Notes: a model not told the origin generated them from the sequence alone. A stretch of DNA of 64,000 nt from Stercorarius parasiticus (GCA_013396915.1 VWZL01000113.1:312003-376002), one strand, 5' to 3'; shown: positions 1-15,000, counted from the stretch's first letter. Numbers and translations are program-made.

Positions 1-3000
1 GGGGGGCGGGAAGTGCCTCCGGGATCACCGTGTCCTGGCCGCGGCCGCCTCTCCTCAGCTGTTGCGTAAGAAATCCTGAAGTACTTTTTGGGAAGAAAAA
101 CCCGGGCAGCGGGCCGGAAGGTGCCGGCGTCGGGTGGGAAGCCGGGGGAGCCCCGGCACCGCCCTGCTGCGGTCCCCACAAAGGCCTCGTGTGCCACGGC
201 GGGGCGGGAGGGCAGCCCAGGCCTCGCGCCTCCACACACAAACCATTGGCGACACTGCCAAGCATCAGAAAAGGAGCATCTGGGTGATCTTCTCTTGACA
301 GAGGGGCTGCACCGCCGCTCACAGCTCTGGAAGCTGACGGAGCCTTCGCTCGCGGTGGCTGGGATCCAAGCTGCTCAGTCATTAACCTTCTCCCCTCTTC
401 CACACAGGCCGAAGGAGGATACGCGGCTCCACGTGCCATCTTTGCCGGGTGATGGCCAGCCCAAGAAGCGATGCCCAAGAGCTCTGAAAAAGAAGTTGCC
501 GAATCGGTCGCTCGGACGTTAACCTGTGACAGACAGGCCCAGCAAATCTCCATCGGCCCCTTTGTTCACAGTGCCATTAAAACTGATTGTCCTTAGCTGA
601 CGGCTTTACTGTTCGGTTATTTTTATCGCTGCGTTTCCCCTCGTTCCCCAGGCTTTTTCCCATAGCGTCTACAGCAGAAGAAACGCAAATCATGCTCGGC
701 CGCCGCAGCCCTGGGCAGAGACTTCTGGGTCCAGCCCCAGCAGCGTCAGGCAGCCCCCAGGCAGCTCCCAGGCTGCGGCTTGGTCATCATTTGGGGGCAG
801 CCTGGGGCTCCACAGGGCCCCCCCTTCTCCCTCGGACCGGAGTGCCCTTCCCACAAGACGCCTATAAGGGCCTGGTGTTAGCAGAGACCGAGCATGCGCG
901 AGCAGAGTTTCTCCAAAGGCAGAGATGGTGGCGTTTGGGGTCTCTCCTGTTGAAACGTGGGGTTGGTTGTGTAAGAACAGCCATAGGGAGGTTTGTAAAC
1001 GGGGAGTTTTCCTTCCCCCCTGCCCGCCGCGCTCAAGGCCTGCTCCCTCAGCGAGGCACTGCAGCTTCTCTCCTGAATTTCCTTTTTTACAGCTGTTAAA
1101 ATGAAGTGTTTCTCCCATTTCTTTTATCAGAGATTCACTGGAAATGTTTTCAATTATTTTTTTTTAAGTTCAGTCAGAGGAATATACTGAGTAGTTAAAT
1201 TTTCACCCCTGCGCGCTACGCTTGGCAAACTGCTCAGCAGCTGAAAGGAGCAGTTTATCGGGGAAAGGCTGGATGACCCGAGTGCAATTGCCCGTGTTAG
1301 CCGCGCTGTTTGGAGACCAAACACGGCGTATCCAGCGCCTGACTCACTACGTTCCCTCTCGCCTCCCATCTCCAGCCGATGGCTCCGTCTCACTGACTGG
1401 CAGCAGCGAGGAATTTGGCTCGGCGCGCTTCGAATTTGTCAGGCATTTCGCCGACTTCCTCCTGCCACTCCTGCTTCCTCAAAGCAGCCCGGCATCAACC
1501 AGCACGGCTGCTCGGCCTGCAGAAAACGCAGCAAGGTGGTGATGGCCACGGAGAGGTTCAGGTGGGACACCAGGGGAGCTCTTCCCAAATGGCAACGCCC
1601 TGGCAAAGCCCTGCTTGGCTCCTTCTCCAAGAGGACACCCTCCAGAGGGCACGTATTTCAGGACATTCAGGGTGGGATCCTGCTGCAAGCCCCAGTTCTG
1701 CTGTGGGCTGTCGGGGAGGAGGCACTAAGCTTGGCCATGTCCTTCTTCCAGGGCTAGAAGGACACTTGGGCCGAGCTCCCGGAGGATGTCCCCGGGCGCG
1801 GCGAAAGGAGGAGAAGCCTTGAGAAGGGGGCTGCAAGGCTCACCCCTGTGGGCTGCCCCACAGCGTCTGGGCCGGTGGGGCAGGTTGCCGGGCAGGCAAG
1901 GGCAGGCCTCGCTTTTGGGAAGGTGCTGCTTCCCCGTGGATGCAGAGTGCCACCTACTGAGCCACTGCTCCCGGCAGCACCCGGGCTTTTCCAGCACGAC
2001 ACCCAGCCTGGGGTGGCTGCGCAAAGTGCCCTGGCCCGCGATGGCTGGTCCATCACGCCGGTCCAAGGGGCCACGGAGCTTCCCCAAAGGCTGGCATGCC
2101 CAACAGGGTGCCCCTTAGAGATTAGAAGGGGGTCTGTGCACGGAGCTGCACGCACGGGCACGGCCAGAGTCTCTCCTTGATGTCTGCCCTGAGCCGGACC
2201 TGGATTTCCACGGGCTGGCAGCGCAGTGGGAGGAGATGGGCCGGCGGTACACTGGCCCGTTCTTGCTGGGGGCAATGAACGCCTCGTGAGCCAGGCCGGT
2301 CCTTCCCGTGCCTCGACCGTCTTTTTGCTAGCCCTGAAAACCTTCAGCGCAGCATGGACTTGGCACTGGGCGCAGGTGGCGCTGGGGCCAACTTTTTCCC
2401 CTCTGGTCTCCGGCCGTGTCTGTGGAGTGTTGGAAGCCACTGTGGCCATGTTGGAGGGCAGGTTTCTCTCCATCGATCTGCCTCTCTTCTCCCAGGCTCT
2501 TCTCCAGAAAACGTCCCAGGGACGAAGACTGTGGCTGTGTTTCCTGCTGTGGAGCAGCGCATCATCGCGCTACCTGCAGCCCCGGGGCCACAAGGCCACC
2601 CTGGCAAGGACCTCATGTTCTGAGGCGGCGGTTCGGCATCTCCCGCTCTGTGGTGAATCCTAGCAAATTTGGCTGACTTGACACTAACGCGCTCTCTCCC
2701 GTTTCTTGGCAGCTCCTGGGACCTGCTGTCCCCATCGCTGACCGTGGCCTGTCACCTTAAGGGAAAGATGTGCCCAGGGTGTGAAACTGCACCTCGTCAG
2801 CTCCGGTTTGTGCTGGGAGCCCCCAGCCTGGCAAACTATCTAAATTATAGTTCCTTCCTCTCTGACCCTGGGGACCAGGGTGGAAAGCCGCCCTGCTCTC
2901 ACCCAGGACAGGGTGGCCAGCGTGCAGCCCGTCCCGTCCCCAGCCCGGGGCGTAGGCGGGGAGGCAAAGCGGCAAAGCGACATCCGTGCTGACAGCTGCC

Positions 3001-6000
3001 CGGCCTTGGCAGAGCGCGCTTGGGCATCCTCTCTTCCAGAAGAGTCCGAGTGCCAACTGCGATCTCGTTATTCACTCTCTTTACTTTTGATAAAACCCCC
3101 GAGAAACGCGCGAAGGGAAAGGAAGTAGCTGAAATACCTGCCCATTACTTTTCTTCACTGACATCAAATGTTTATTTTGCAAGGGCGGGCACAGCTGACC
3201 TGGGTGTTTGAACATGAGCTATCCTTTCTCATCCATCCAGTTGAGAACAGGTGGAAAAGGGTAATGACTCAAACCCGAGTGGTGTCTGTCTGGGCAGCTC
3301 ACCAGACTTTCACTTGACTTGCGATCTGCAGACGCCGGTATCTTCCGCTATCAGCAGCTCCCTCACAGGCAGGGAGGGAGCTTTGAAGTGAGGCGTGTGT
3401 GACTCCGGTTCCTGCTGATGTAAACCAAGACTGCTGTCATAAAGAGGATGCAAATGTGTAGCCGGGGTGTTGGGGAGGAGGGAAGGGGCAAGGCCCGGAT
3501 AATGCCCTTCTGGAAACTGGTGCAGATTCTGCTAGCCTCTGAGATACGCAGGCGTTCAGATGGCTGTGCACCCCTGCCGTGAAAGCCTTTAGCGGGTAAG
3601 TTTTTTCTAAGATGATGACGTTCTCCCTGTGCTCCACTCCTTTCCCCGAGAGTTAGGCTGAAGCAGGGACTGCATGAGCGAAACCTGTCCAGAAAGGGAG
3701 TAACTTATGCACTTAATCACAGCGGGGGGGGTTTTACGCTTGCTGTGCCCAGGCTTTCACAAGTGGCAGGCAACGGGGAACAAGGCCTGACAATTTGCAG
3801 AATGTCGTTGTGGCTCTCGTTGTCGCCTGCTCTCTGCCACTAGATACAGCTGAGCAGGACAGGCTGGGCTCATCGGTTTTGCATCGGTGGTGGGGAACAC
3901 CTTGCAAGCCTGTGCGGGACAACCATCCTGCCACGTGCTGGGAGGTTTTTTGGGAAGCTGCCTGCTCTTCGCACGCTGCCCTGGGCTTCGACTGCTCTAT
4001 TTTCCACACCGCACGCACCGAGCAGCTCTCGTTGGACCAAACACATCCTCCAGCGCTCACCCACTCGTTTTTGTGCAATAGTTCCATTTGCAAGCGCTCG
4101 GGGGCAGATCCTGACCCCAGCAGTAATTGTAAGGGCCTGAAGCCGTGAGCTGGGTGAAGCAACACTGGATTTACACTAGAATGGGGAGCTCTCCCCTCGC
4201 CAACAACCTCCTCCTCTAATGCCTCACCCTGCCATGCCGGAGAGCACTGAAAAATGCCGCCCTTTCTTCCATTTCNTCCCCACGGCACCCCAGCGAACAC
4301 CACCCTCCTGACGATGCCTGCCCGGCCCCGCGGGACAGAAAGGGGTAGGTGCTTTAGATAGCGATCCCTAAAGAAACGGAGGCCAGAGCTCGGCTGTTGT
4401 AGTCGGTGCCATTACACCGATTTACCCGGCAACGGTACCGTGGCCCTTTACCTTACACAATAGCATTTCACCCGCACTGCCCATTATTTTATACATTCAG
4501 CGTACCATTGCTAGATGGGCAAAATCACCAGATCGCCTCTTCTCTGCAATGTTTCCAGGATTGCAGCCCAGCACGGTCCCTGCGGAGGAGAACAGCCGGC
4601 TCGTCGCTTTCCAAAGGTGTATGGAGCTACCGGCTCATTCTCTAAGTGCTCCAAAAGTACTCGTTCTAAAAAGAAGAGAAAAAAAAATGTTTAAATGGGG
4701 AGCTGAGCTCAAAGTAGCAATAGCTACGTGGCTCCTCTTCGCTAAGTTTTGGCGGTCTTGCAGCTCAGCCACAGAATGCACTCAGCTTTGAGAATGCGTG
4801 TAATTACGTGTGCAGCGTGGCGCTTGGAAAAATGATGTCTATACTTGGGAAAATATAGGCTTCTTTCCTCTAGTCTCTTAGAGAGTGAGCTGCAAAGAGC
4901 TGGAGCAGAAATCTCAACACTAAGGGGTGTTTTTAAAAGCTAAAACGTAGTTACCTCTGCTACCTGGGAAGTTAGCTATGAATTTTCTGGTTTCTTCATT
5001 TCATGCGACTTCCGGGCAACGACTTTTTTGCTTACTGTAATGAAGTGACTTTCTGTAGGCACAGGTGGTTTCTAACTGTCACATGCTGACCGCAGCCTTC
5101 TTTTTGAGGAGCACTGGGTATGACAAGCAGGGCAAACACAACAGCTAGTTTTAACGGTGGAGGAACAATCTTTCATAGTCACAAAGCAAGGCCAGCTTCC
5201 TTGAGATGGCCTCGTACAGATGGAGCGGCAACAATTTGGGGTTACCTTTAAGGTAAGAGGATCCTGGCCATGAGAGTCCGGCTCATCTAAAGCGCGTTGG
5301 CGCCAATGAAAGTGGCAGCGGGTAGTTTGACTAACTGAGTGTGTTAAGTGGGGTGACTAATATATCCCTTTCCTCACCTTGGTGGCTTGGGTATGAAGTC
5401 ACCTCAGAGATGTGTATCACAGCTCCTGTGAAAGCACAAAGCATGTGAGTAAATTACATGGTGCTACACGTTTTGAGGGATGGCAGCCGCGCACGAGGCC
5501 TGGCAACACGTGACAGAAATAGCGTGATGTTTTTCTTCTGTCTCACATGTTATTTCCAATCGTCTCCAGAGCAATAGAGAAATAAAGGACGTGTGAGGAT
5601 TGTTTGAGAACTGTCTCCTGGAAGTGCCGCTGAAGTCTTAGCTTTTTACTTCATGATCTTCCTTGCACAACGGGTTTTTCAAACGGGTTCCCAAGCTGAG
5701 GAGCTGGTGAGGTGGGTCAACACACGCAGATGAGCAGAGCCTGGACGTCCTCCTGCCTGAAAGGGTTTCATCTCAGCAGGAAAATGCTGTGAGCTGCCTG
5801 GATCCATCCCTTGCAGGAACCCAGGAACATCCCCTCGCCCGAGGGGGGTCCTCTCCCACCCAAACGGAACGCTTTTTGTCTCGGCATCTTTACAATGACA
5901 CGTACAGCCCACGGCGTGAGAGAGGGGCTGCCGTTTTTTTCGCTGCAGGCCCGTTTCTCCTCTCCACTGCGTTCGTTGGTTTGTTGGTGCTCAAGTCCTA

Positions 6001-9000
6001 TCATCTGACGCCAGAATCAAACACAGATTTTAGAAGTAAACACGCGGCCCTGCTCTCATGTCCACCACGGTCATTAGGGGTCGCGCAGCCCCTCCACCTC
6101 CTGCCTGACAGCAAGTGGATCCAGAGCCCCCGACTCTCTCAGATCTTAGACCAACAGGACGAGGCAAAGATCAAATTCCGGCCCGGTGGGGGCAAACTGA
6201 GCAGAAATGGTGCGCGAAGAAGTTCTTGATCCTTTTCTGAGCCAATGCAACTGTTGTCTGGGGCTGATCACCCACGAAAGGCCCTTTGCCCGGCTGTTGG
6301 AGGGACCCGCTACTGTCAGCCCAAGTTGGGCGCGGGTTTGCTGAGCTCCCTCCAGCGGGAGCAGAGCGAAGGGTCTTCGGCATAAGCGAGACTCGCAGTC
6401 TTCCCCTGATGGGAATGGTTTTCCTTCTGATTCACCCCACCATTGGGAAGAGGAGGGCATCTGGTACCGCCTTACCACAGCTGGGTTTTTGCCTAGTGCC
6501 TTCCCATCGGTGCATCAGGAGGTGAATTTTCTTTACCTATTTGAAGTCACTTCGTATGTGAAGAAGCAATGAATCACAAAGAGAAGCCTACAGCAATTGG
6601 AAACTCCTTTCCTCTCACCTTTGCCAAAGCCAGATTTTTTCCCTATAACAAAGCCCGGGCAAGCCTTCCTGCGCGCAACAACGATTACGTAGATCACTCT
6701 GGATTTTGTTTTTTTCACAGGCCATGAGCAAGCAAAGAAGCTCAGGAGAACACTGCATTTCACGGGCATGTTTGTTATGCTTCCTTGGAAATCCCATTGT
6801 TTGCTGGTAGTGCCTGCTTTTGGCTACAAGCGCTGTGCCCTCGTGACGTCGGCTGCCTTTAATTGCGCCGGGCTGCTGGCAAATAAGCACGAAGTTTGGC
6901 AAACCGAAAAGGTGCCACTGGAATAAGGCAGTCCTGGCCGCTTGGGCGTTCGTTTCGGTAAAAGGGATTGGTGAGCGAGTGCTTTGCGAGGCCTCTTCCA
7001 GTCAGGCAGGCCCATCCGTCAGGGAAACCCGTGCCGGCAGCGCACCTCCCGTCCCCCCTTCCTCGCTCGTTGCCTGTGTCCCCTCCAGCTGGAGCGTGGG
7101 GCCGGCGCTTTCCCAGGAGCGGGCTGCGGAGACACACCGTGTGAGTAAGGTCTCGTTTGCATAAAGATTGCACACTCATGCTGTCAAGGAGGTTTCCTAG
7201 GCACAGTCTCATTTCCTTCTGTAGGTAGCTTTGCCCTCATGTAGGAAAAACCCTATTCTTCAAGTCCTTGGACAGAAACCAGCTTACATTGACAGGCCAC
7301 AACGCTGCCCGCCCGGCGTGTTTGGGTCCGCCCAAGTCTGACTGCATGGAGGCGCCCTCTGAAGCAAAACCGAGCCTCCGCTTTGAGTTGGATTCAGGTA
7401 TCCCGCTCGCGTGGGCCGGGCTTTGCTGACAAGAGGTGTCATTCTGCTCCTAAAAGGCTTTTTAACGTCACCAGCATCCATCTGCAGGGCTCCTCTTCTC
7501 CTTGTGGGCTTCGCCCAAGGCGGTTTCAGCAGGAGCGGAGGTCTGCGTCGAACGGGGAGGGAGGAACCCGGAGGTGGCGAATGCAGGGCTGCGCGCGTTG
7601 GTCCCCACCACTCAGGGCTTTCCTCGAAGCGCAGAGCTCAGCTCTGCTCCCTTGCCACGTCGAGAGGTACAGGAGGGCAGGATGTATTCATCTGCCCCAG
7701 GGACCCCTTTAATGTACAAGCTCTTGGTAGCAGGATTTGCGCCCCTCCACTGCCTTCTGAAACCTTTATTCAAGATTTACCTGCTTCACTGATAATGAAG
7801 GATCTCATTCATTCTTCACTTCGGAAAGTTATTCCCAAGCTTGCTCAAGTTGCCTGGAACTAGCGTGTTCCTATGTAAAAAGAGAGAGAAAAGTCAATGG
7901 CGTTTGACTACACTTAAATTATTTTAGGATTGAAAGGCTGACATGCCCGAAACAGGTCACTGAGCACTGCAGCCAGAAAGCAATTTTTTCCCCACATTAG
8001 CAGAGTGGCGGCAAATAAAATAAAAAACATTTAAAAGAAGGAGCTGAGCCGAAAAAAATGCACAAGGCTTTGTAGGAAAACGCAGAAATGTTCCGCACGG
8101 CGTCAATTCAAGAGTCAGGTTTCAAGGATCCCGACCCCCTGCGAGTGCCAAATTCTTCATTTCGCAGGCGTTAGGCGCTACACATTAAGCGACACGGTAA
8201 GTAAACGCGTTAAATGTTTTGGAAGAAACTGAAAGGAGGAGAGCCGGGGCTGCTCGGGGCCCTGCTGACCTACAGCAACAAGCGGCCTCGCGCTCAACGT
8301 TAGAAATGCCTCCGCAACAGCGTGCCACAAACCGCTCGCCTACCGTTTCCCTGCCACCCACGACTGCCCAACTAGCGCCGCGGCGGTCGGAGATCCTGCC
8401 GTCCGGGGTGTCCGTCGGTGGGCTAAACGCGTCAGGGCTGAGGTCATCGCCAGATCCCCGGGAGGACACGGTGACTCTCGCATTCTCAGACCGTGAGCTT
8501 GAGCAGCTCGTTTTGAAGTTGATGAATTTGCAGGAAGGGCGGCTGTGGGGTTGAATAAAATCCGTCATATCACTTGGCATCCCTTCCAGCCGCCGCCGAA
8601 GGCAGGCCGAGGGTCAGGGCAGCCGCGGCTGCGAGGGACGAGGCTGATAAAATACTCTCGGTGGCTGCACTGCTCTTCGGCAGCTGATGCCAGTCTTCGG
8701 TTTGGAAAGAAAGGAGGACTTTGCTGGTAAATATCAGGAAACTGAGCCTGCAGTAATGATCGTCCACTCCGAGGACAGCACGCACAAGGAACGGTGAGAG
8801 CCTTCTAGAGACGCCGTGCATTTCAGATCAGGCTTTCCAGCTTCCACTTCTGTTCCAAAACAGGGCGTTACGCCCAAAATGTTGTAATTATTTTTTCCAC
8901 GTTGGGGTGGGCAATGCTCCAAATTCTGCATTCAGAAAACATCGAAAGCCTTAATTTCCAGCTTTTTGGATGCACGCAAACACATGAATCTTTGTAAGCT

Positions 9001-12000
9001 GAGAACGCTCTCTGCCGTTTTGGGGATGAGCACGAAACGCTGCTTTTCCACAGGAAATTTCCGAGCCAACTCCCCACGGCAGGACGAGGCGGGGAGGCTG
9101 CGCTCCCACCCTCCATCCCTGCTGCACCGACTCCGATACCCAGGCCCTGGACATGCCAGAGCCGGATGAGAATCAGGACGTCCCACGCAAAGAAATCTGG
9201 AAGTGGGGCATGTAGTCTCCGAGGTGACCGCTAGGTGGGAATGAAACCAGTGCTACAAACGTGATGGGGCACCCGACCGTGCAGGATATCGACTCATGAA
9301 TGGATTTCTTTCCCCTCTGCTTGATTTGAGCTCATCGGAACAAAACAGCTTGGACGAGGTGGTAAAAAACAACAAGTTTTGACCAGTGATGAACTGGCTG
9401 AAATGAAATATCCCAGTTCAGTTATCCCAGTGGAAAGGAAGACTAAATAAATAGGTGAATATGCTGGGAGAAGAAACAATCCTAGATCAGATTATTTGCC
9501 CGTTTCAGAACCCGTATTTTCCGCGAGAAAAATCCTTCGGGTGGAGAAATCCCCAGCGAAACTTGCCTGCAGAAGGAGAGCCCTGCGCCCCCCGGAGCGC
9601 AGCGGCTGACTCGCCTGGCTGTGTCGGGCTATCTGGCCGGGGACGCCAGCAGCGGTGGCCGGGCACCGGTAGCCCCGAGAGCAACCTTTCCCCGGCTGAG
9701 CCTTCGCAGCTGCCGAGGGTGGCAGGGGGAATATCCTTTTCTGGCGTATTCTCTTCCCAGTTCAAAAGACAAACAAGGAGCTGTGGCTCTCGGAGCTTTT
9801 TAGAAACCAGGCTGCTCGGTTTCTAAAATGAAAACGAGGACTTGGACTCACCCTGCCTGGGTTTTCCAGCCGCTGTAAATCTAGTCTGATTTCTGGTATT
9901 TGACCTTCCTCATTTAAACACTCCTGTCCTTCCTGGTGAGCTTTCTACAAGGGCTGGAACTTGCTGCGCCTTGCTCCGTTGTCTCAATGATGCTCTTGGC
10001 ACGGGTGGGCTGAGCAGGGGGACCTCCTGAATGAGCTCCAAATGTCTGGGAGGCCACAGGCTCACCGGTTTTGCGAGGTACTGAGTTCTCCCGTTTCCTC
10101 CTAATTTCAATACTGTGTCCTTTTTACGATCAAAAGCCTCAGCGTCTTTTCTTGCCCTCTTCTAAACCCTGTTCTTCACAGATTTTCCGTCCCCTTATTA
10201 CGACTCTTCAGTCGGTCTCCACCGCCCCCCTCTCAGCAGTGACCTGAAGGCGTTATTCCCCTGTGGGTGCGTGTAGCCGGACGGATACCCACCTCCCATC
10301 AGTTACTCTTCTCTCCTGAAATTGCCCTCTATTTCCCTGCCTCTACCGCGAAAACGACAGCAGTTCTGGGAGAGGCAGCTGAACTGGCTTCTCCTCATTC
10401 GTGTGGCTTGTACAACCGCCTCGGCTTCCCGTTATAATGAAGGGCATCGACAACCAGCCCGACAAACCGGAATGGAAAGAGCCACCACCACAGGACCACT
10501 GGGGACGACTGGCAAACGTCCACGGACGAACGGTGGTTCCCAGCTGGGGCCGGTGCCTGTTCACTATTGCCTCTCATGGCCCAATTTCCTACCGGGTTTT
10601 CCTATCACGAGGCTGATGCCCTCTGGTGAGCGGGTCAGAAGGATCAGAGTGGCATCCATCAGGGAAGGGCACAGAGATTTCTCAATAATTTTTGATCAGT
10701 TGTTTTAATCTCCCGGTTTGCTGGGAAAGCTTTTAATCATACAGGATGGAATTATATAATGGGAGCGCCGGAGTAATTCAGGTTTGGCACCGGCTTTATT
10801 AAAGTAATGATGGCTATTTGTGCGAGACCAAACTTCCACATTTACTGATGGAACACCTTCCATCTGTGCTTCCTTCCATCCATCCTTTCTCCCCTCCTTC
10901 CATCTGTTCATTGCTCCATCCGTCCGTCCGTCCATCCATCCAACCATCCTTTCTTCATCATAAGCACAAAGGATAACTGCTACTGACCCAGCCCAGATTT
11001 GCAACGAGCGCGTGATCTGCAAGTCTTTCCAGCCCATTTAACCTGCTCTCTCTCCTCCCTGTGCTCCACGCCAGCCCTTCTCACGAGCTGCCCCGAGATG
11101 AGGTGCCAGATGCACTGTGCAATCCAAGGCTTGCCTCAGCGGGGACGAGGACCAGTCGTCCAAACGTCCTCCGCCTCTCTGATGTAACCCCAGACCGTCA
11201 CGGAGGCTTCCTCCAGCTCTCTTGTGACATGACCGGCTGACGCACTCCAAGGAAGCCCGCTGAGGGGGACACATGACTCACGGAGGCTCGAGATTGCCAA
11301 AGCACCTCTAGTGATATTACCGTGAAGCACGCAACAGGCAAGACGGCATCTGGAGAGAGAAAGGTCAGCCTCCCAAGCTAAATGCATCGCCGTGTGGGCC
11401 ACGGACGAAGAGCGTACAAAAGGAGGTTTGGTTTTAACCCCTGCGGTAGCCACGGACGTTGTGGTAATGGTAATGCCAGGTTTGCTAACAGCAGGCACAC
11501 ACGACAGGTGCTGAAATAGCTTCTCCCTCGAGAAGCGACAGGGCGATGGACGGCTTAGGTAACTGTGACTGCTCCCATCCTGATCTCTTTGCAGTTTTGT
11601 GGCTGGCAACTGCTTTTGGAAAGATTTTTCTAATGCCTTCTTAAAAAAGTCCGGATGCGTTGTGACCAGAGGAATTATTAACACTGGTAATATTTGCACG
11701 AAAGCCTGGCGTTTCGGAAAGCTTACAGTAAGCCTTACTTCAAAAAAGCACCGTCCTTCCACAGAGCGCCAAGCGAGGAGCTGCAGCCGTTGCTTTCTGG
11801 GCCAGAGAGCCCCCCGGCTTGAAAGCAAGCATCAGCTGTCCTTCGCCTGAATCCCTAGGGGCTGGAATGGGTTTTGGATAGAATAGACAGACTTGTGGGC
11901 AAGAACCCCTCCGCACGGTTACTGACAGGGCAGGTCTGCGATGGGGTAAGCTTTCAAGTGATAGGGAAATGCCGAACGGAGCCCCGCCGCGGCTGACGGG

Positions 12001-15000
12001 AGCTGTGGTTGCTCAGGCCTCCAGAGAGCTGCCAGCAAAGGTGTCCCAGGCAGAAAAACGGCACAGCGATACGTCGGTGGCCCCGAGGACGTGTAGATGG
12101 CTGCGGCTCCAGGTGGGTCTCTCCAGCACCAGTCTCTAGTCCCTGTCCCCGCCTGTTTCACGCGCCTACTCTGCCGTGATGCAGCTTGAGACTGGCATGG
12201 GAGAACTGCCCTGACAGGAGCCGGCAACACTCGTGCAGGAGGCGAAGGCGTTTGGTGAGGAAGGCCGAGGCAGGGCAGCCTCGGAGGCACGCCGCGGGCG
12301 CTCTCACCGGCGGAAAGAGAGCTGCAGCCAAAGGTGACTGTGGCAGCGGGCGGTGCGGGCGAGGAAGAGCTGCACCAGAGGGATGGAGGCGGCGCCGGCA
12401 GAAACCATGGGAAGAATGAGGGAGGTTCACTCTCTGAGACAAATTATTTGGGGTGTGTCCCCAGGACCGGGCCGCGTGGTTGCTGGACTGGCAATCTACG
12501 GTCCAGCCGGCACAAGCTGTTGAGGTGGCAGGCTGGTATGTGGCTCCAAGCTTTTCTGTTGCTCAATCGTGTGCAGGAGTGAGAAAAACACAGGGTCTGG
12601 AAGGGCTGGGAGTAGAAGATGAGCAACAGGATAGGTGGAGAAAGCCCAAGCCAAATCTGGACAGTCAGCTAAAAGTTAAGGCAGATGATACAAAAAAATC
12701 AAACCAATCCTGCTCAGGTCTGAAAGTGGACCATTTCTCTTAGATTTGCCTGACCCAAATAGCTCGGGGCATGATAAACCCCAGGCTGCTGCTGTTACTG
12801 CAATTCAAAACTTCTGCAAGCGCAGCAATGGGCCTGTGGACCCGAGTGCTGCGGCGGAGAGATGCGCCTTTAGCTGCTGTGGCTGCTCAGCTGCAGAGGG
12901 GCCACTGGAGCTCCGGCAACGGGACCTCAAACACGTGGGATCATCATTGACAGCAGGTGGGGTGAGAGGACGGAGTCCCCTTTTGTGACGCTCCTGCCAA
13001 GCGGAGCAGAGGAGCGGAGAGGGCAGCGCGTGGAGCCGGAGCAGAAGCACGTCCGGGCTGCACGTGTCTCTGGGCTGAGTCTATCCGGGGAGACCAGGAA
13101 AAGTTTCTGGAAGATGGACAGGGACTGGCCAGAGCAGTCCACGGACAGGCAGGGAAGCCTGAGGGGGAAACAAGGATGTGTCACTACGTATCCTAACTGG
13201 GTCACAGCAAGAATGGAAGGACGCTCCGAGAATGGATTTTTGCCCCATCTTCCCACTGGGAAAGGCTGCGCTACAACGCGGCTGTGGCTGGGGTTGCCAT
13301 TAGCTGTCACCAGTTACCTGGCAGAACAGGTTCCTGTGTGACAACCGGATTACAGAAGGAGAGGAAGTGAAAAGCTGAAGAGCAGCTAATCAGGGCCCTG
13401 TGACACAGAGTTAACCCACTTAACCGGGAATGGCCAACAATCCCCTTCTAACTCGATGCTGAAGGGAGACAAGAAGGACCAGGCAGACCAGGGAAAAATC
13501 TGTACCGTCCAGACCCGTATTAAACATCGACTGACCCGCACCGAGGGCTGGGTAAGGACTGCTCTGTGCCACTGCCAAAAACGAGTGCTTAAGTTACCTC
13601 AGAAGATGGCAGAAGGTAGCCACAGGCAACCCACGCAGAGCCGGCACATCAAGTGTAAACCCTACGGGATAACCCAGCGTTTGAAAAAGATGGGCAAGAG
13701 ATCCCATGGTGAGATGAACACAGGCTGTTCTGGGACAGACCCCAAGACGAACGGCGAGAGCCAGCGTGCCTGCAGCCATAAGGACACGTGAAGGGGGTCC
13801 CTTCTACCTCTACGTCACCGTACCCGACCTGGGAAGATTTTCTTGCCTTTGGTCGACGTCACTTGGTCAAGCTTTCCTCCTGAGAAGCAGCCAGGAGCAC
13901 AGCATGGCTCGCTTTGGCTGAGCAGGCCTGAGTCTCGATTGCGCTTGGTTTACCTGCAGGCCTGCGGGCGGCAGACATTACACGGCGGCTGCGGCGTTCA
14001 GAAGCTGGAGCTATGTCTGCCAGAGAAAGAGCAGGAGAGTTGCGTGCGCTTGGAGGTCCGTAGCGATGCAGCAGAGCGAGCAGCACAAAAAATAACTCAA
14101 TGCCAGGCCGTAGCCTTGCAAGCAGAGCTCGCATCCACCAGCCCGGAGCACCTGGGCTCTCCCGCTGTGCGCTGCTGGAGCGACCCACCACGTGTAACCT
14201 TGGTCTGCTCAGATCGCATCTTTGTTTAGCTCAGTAGACACTCCTCCTCCTCACCACCTCAAGCACTCCCCACTGGGGAGGGAAGTGGAACGAAAACTGG
14301 GAGATTCTGGCCAGAGCTATGCCATCACAACCCAGGTCTGCCTGACCACACCTCGGCTGTGGCTGGTGCTCGTGGGAGGAAAGACAGCAGGGAAAGTAAG
14401 CGCAGGTCAGGAAGCAGGTACCAAGCTGGGAATGAAGCAGAGCTATCGTTTCACATGACTCATCTTTTCCGAAGAGTGGGGAGTAGCTCGCACGGCCCGG
14501 GCAGAGCATCGGGCAAGCCTTTCCCCCCTCGCCTCCCAGCCCCGACTGCAGCGACCCTCCTCGGTTCCCACCGACAGCCCCCCTGTTCTCTGGAGAGGAG
14601 ACCAACAATGATGTTCCCGAAGACCACTGCTGGCCGAAAGACTTGTCACAAGCACTCCCCTCCTGCCGGATCGCTGCACGTGTGCGTGGAAGAGCTTGCG
14701 GGTTCCCTCTCGGCGGATCACAGCCCGGCCCTACTCTACAGGACCATGCAAGGCAGATTTAAGCCGTTACCGGCAAGCTCAGCTGAGAATTGTCACTGGA
14801 TGACACCTAGCAGAAAAGCAAGGGAAGTCACTTTTGAGAATAACGTTCCCCCTTTCATTTGCTTGTTCTCAAGAGCATCTAATACATGAGGGCAGTTCAG
14901 AGAGAGAGGGAAAGAGCCAGTTTATTCCTCTACAAGGGCCTCTGGATGATGGAGAGTTTCTGAACTAGAGTTCCCACTTTGAGATGTCTCAGACCCCACC

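Noticed and set aside
1754..2473. Open frame of 239 codons on the minus strand
   Set aside because: It lies in GC-rich DNA where stop codons are rare, overlaps equally long frames on the other strand, and has low-complexity Pro/Ala/Gly/Ser/Arg composition with no recognisable domain.
8219..8554. Plus-strand frame of 111 codons with a less biased composition
   Set aside because: It is not recognisable, is overlapped by a 131-codon frame on the other strand, and has no supporting exon signals. It could be revisited only with transcript evidence.
11136..11828. Open frame of 230 codons on the minus strand
   Set aside because: No family resemblance and no plausible promoter or splice context were seen. 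Composition looks like translated non-coding sequence.
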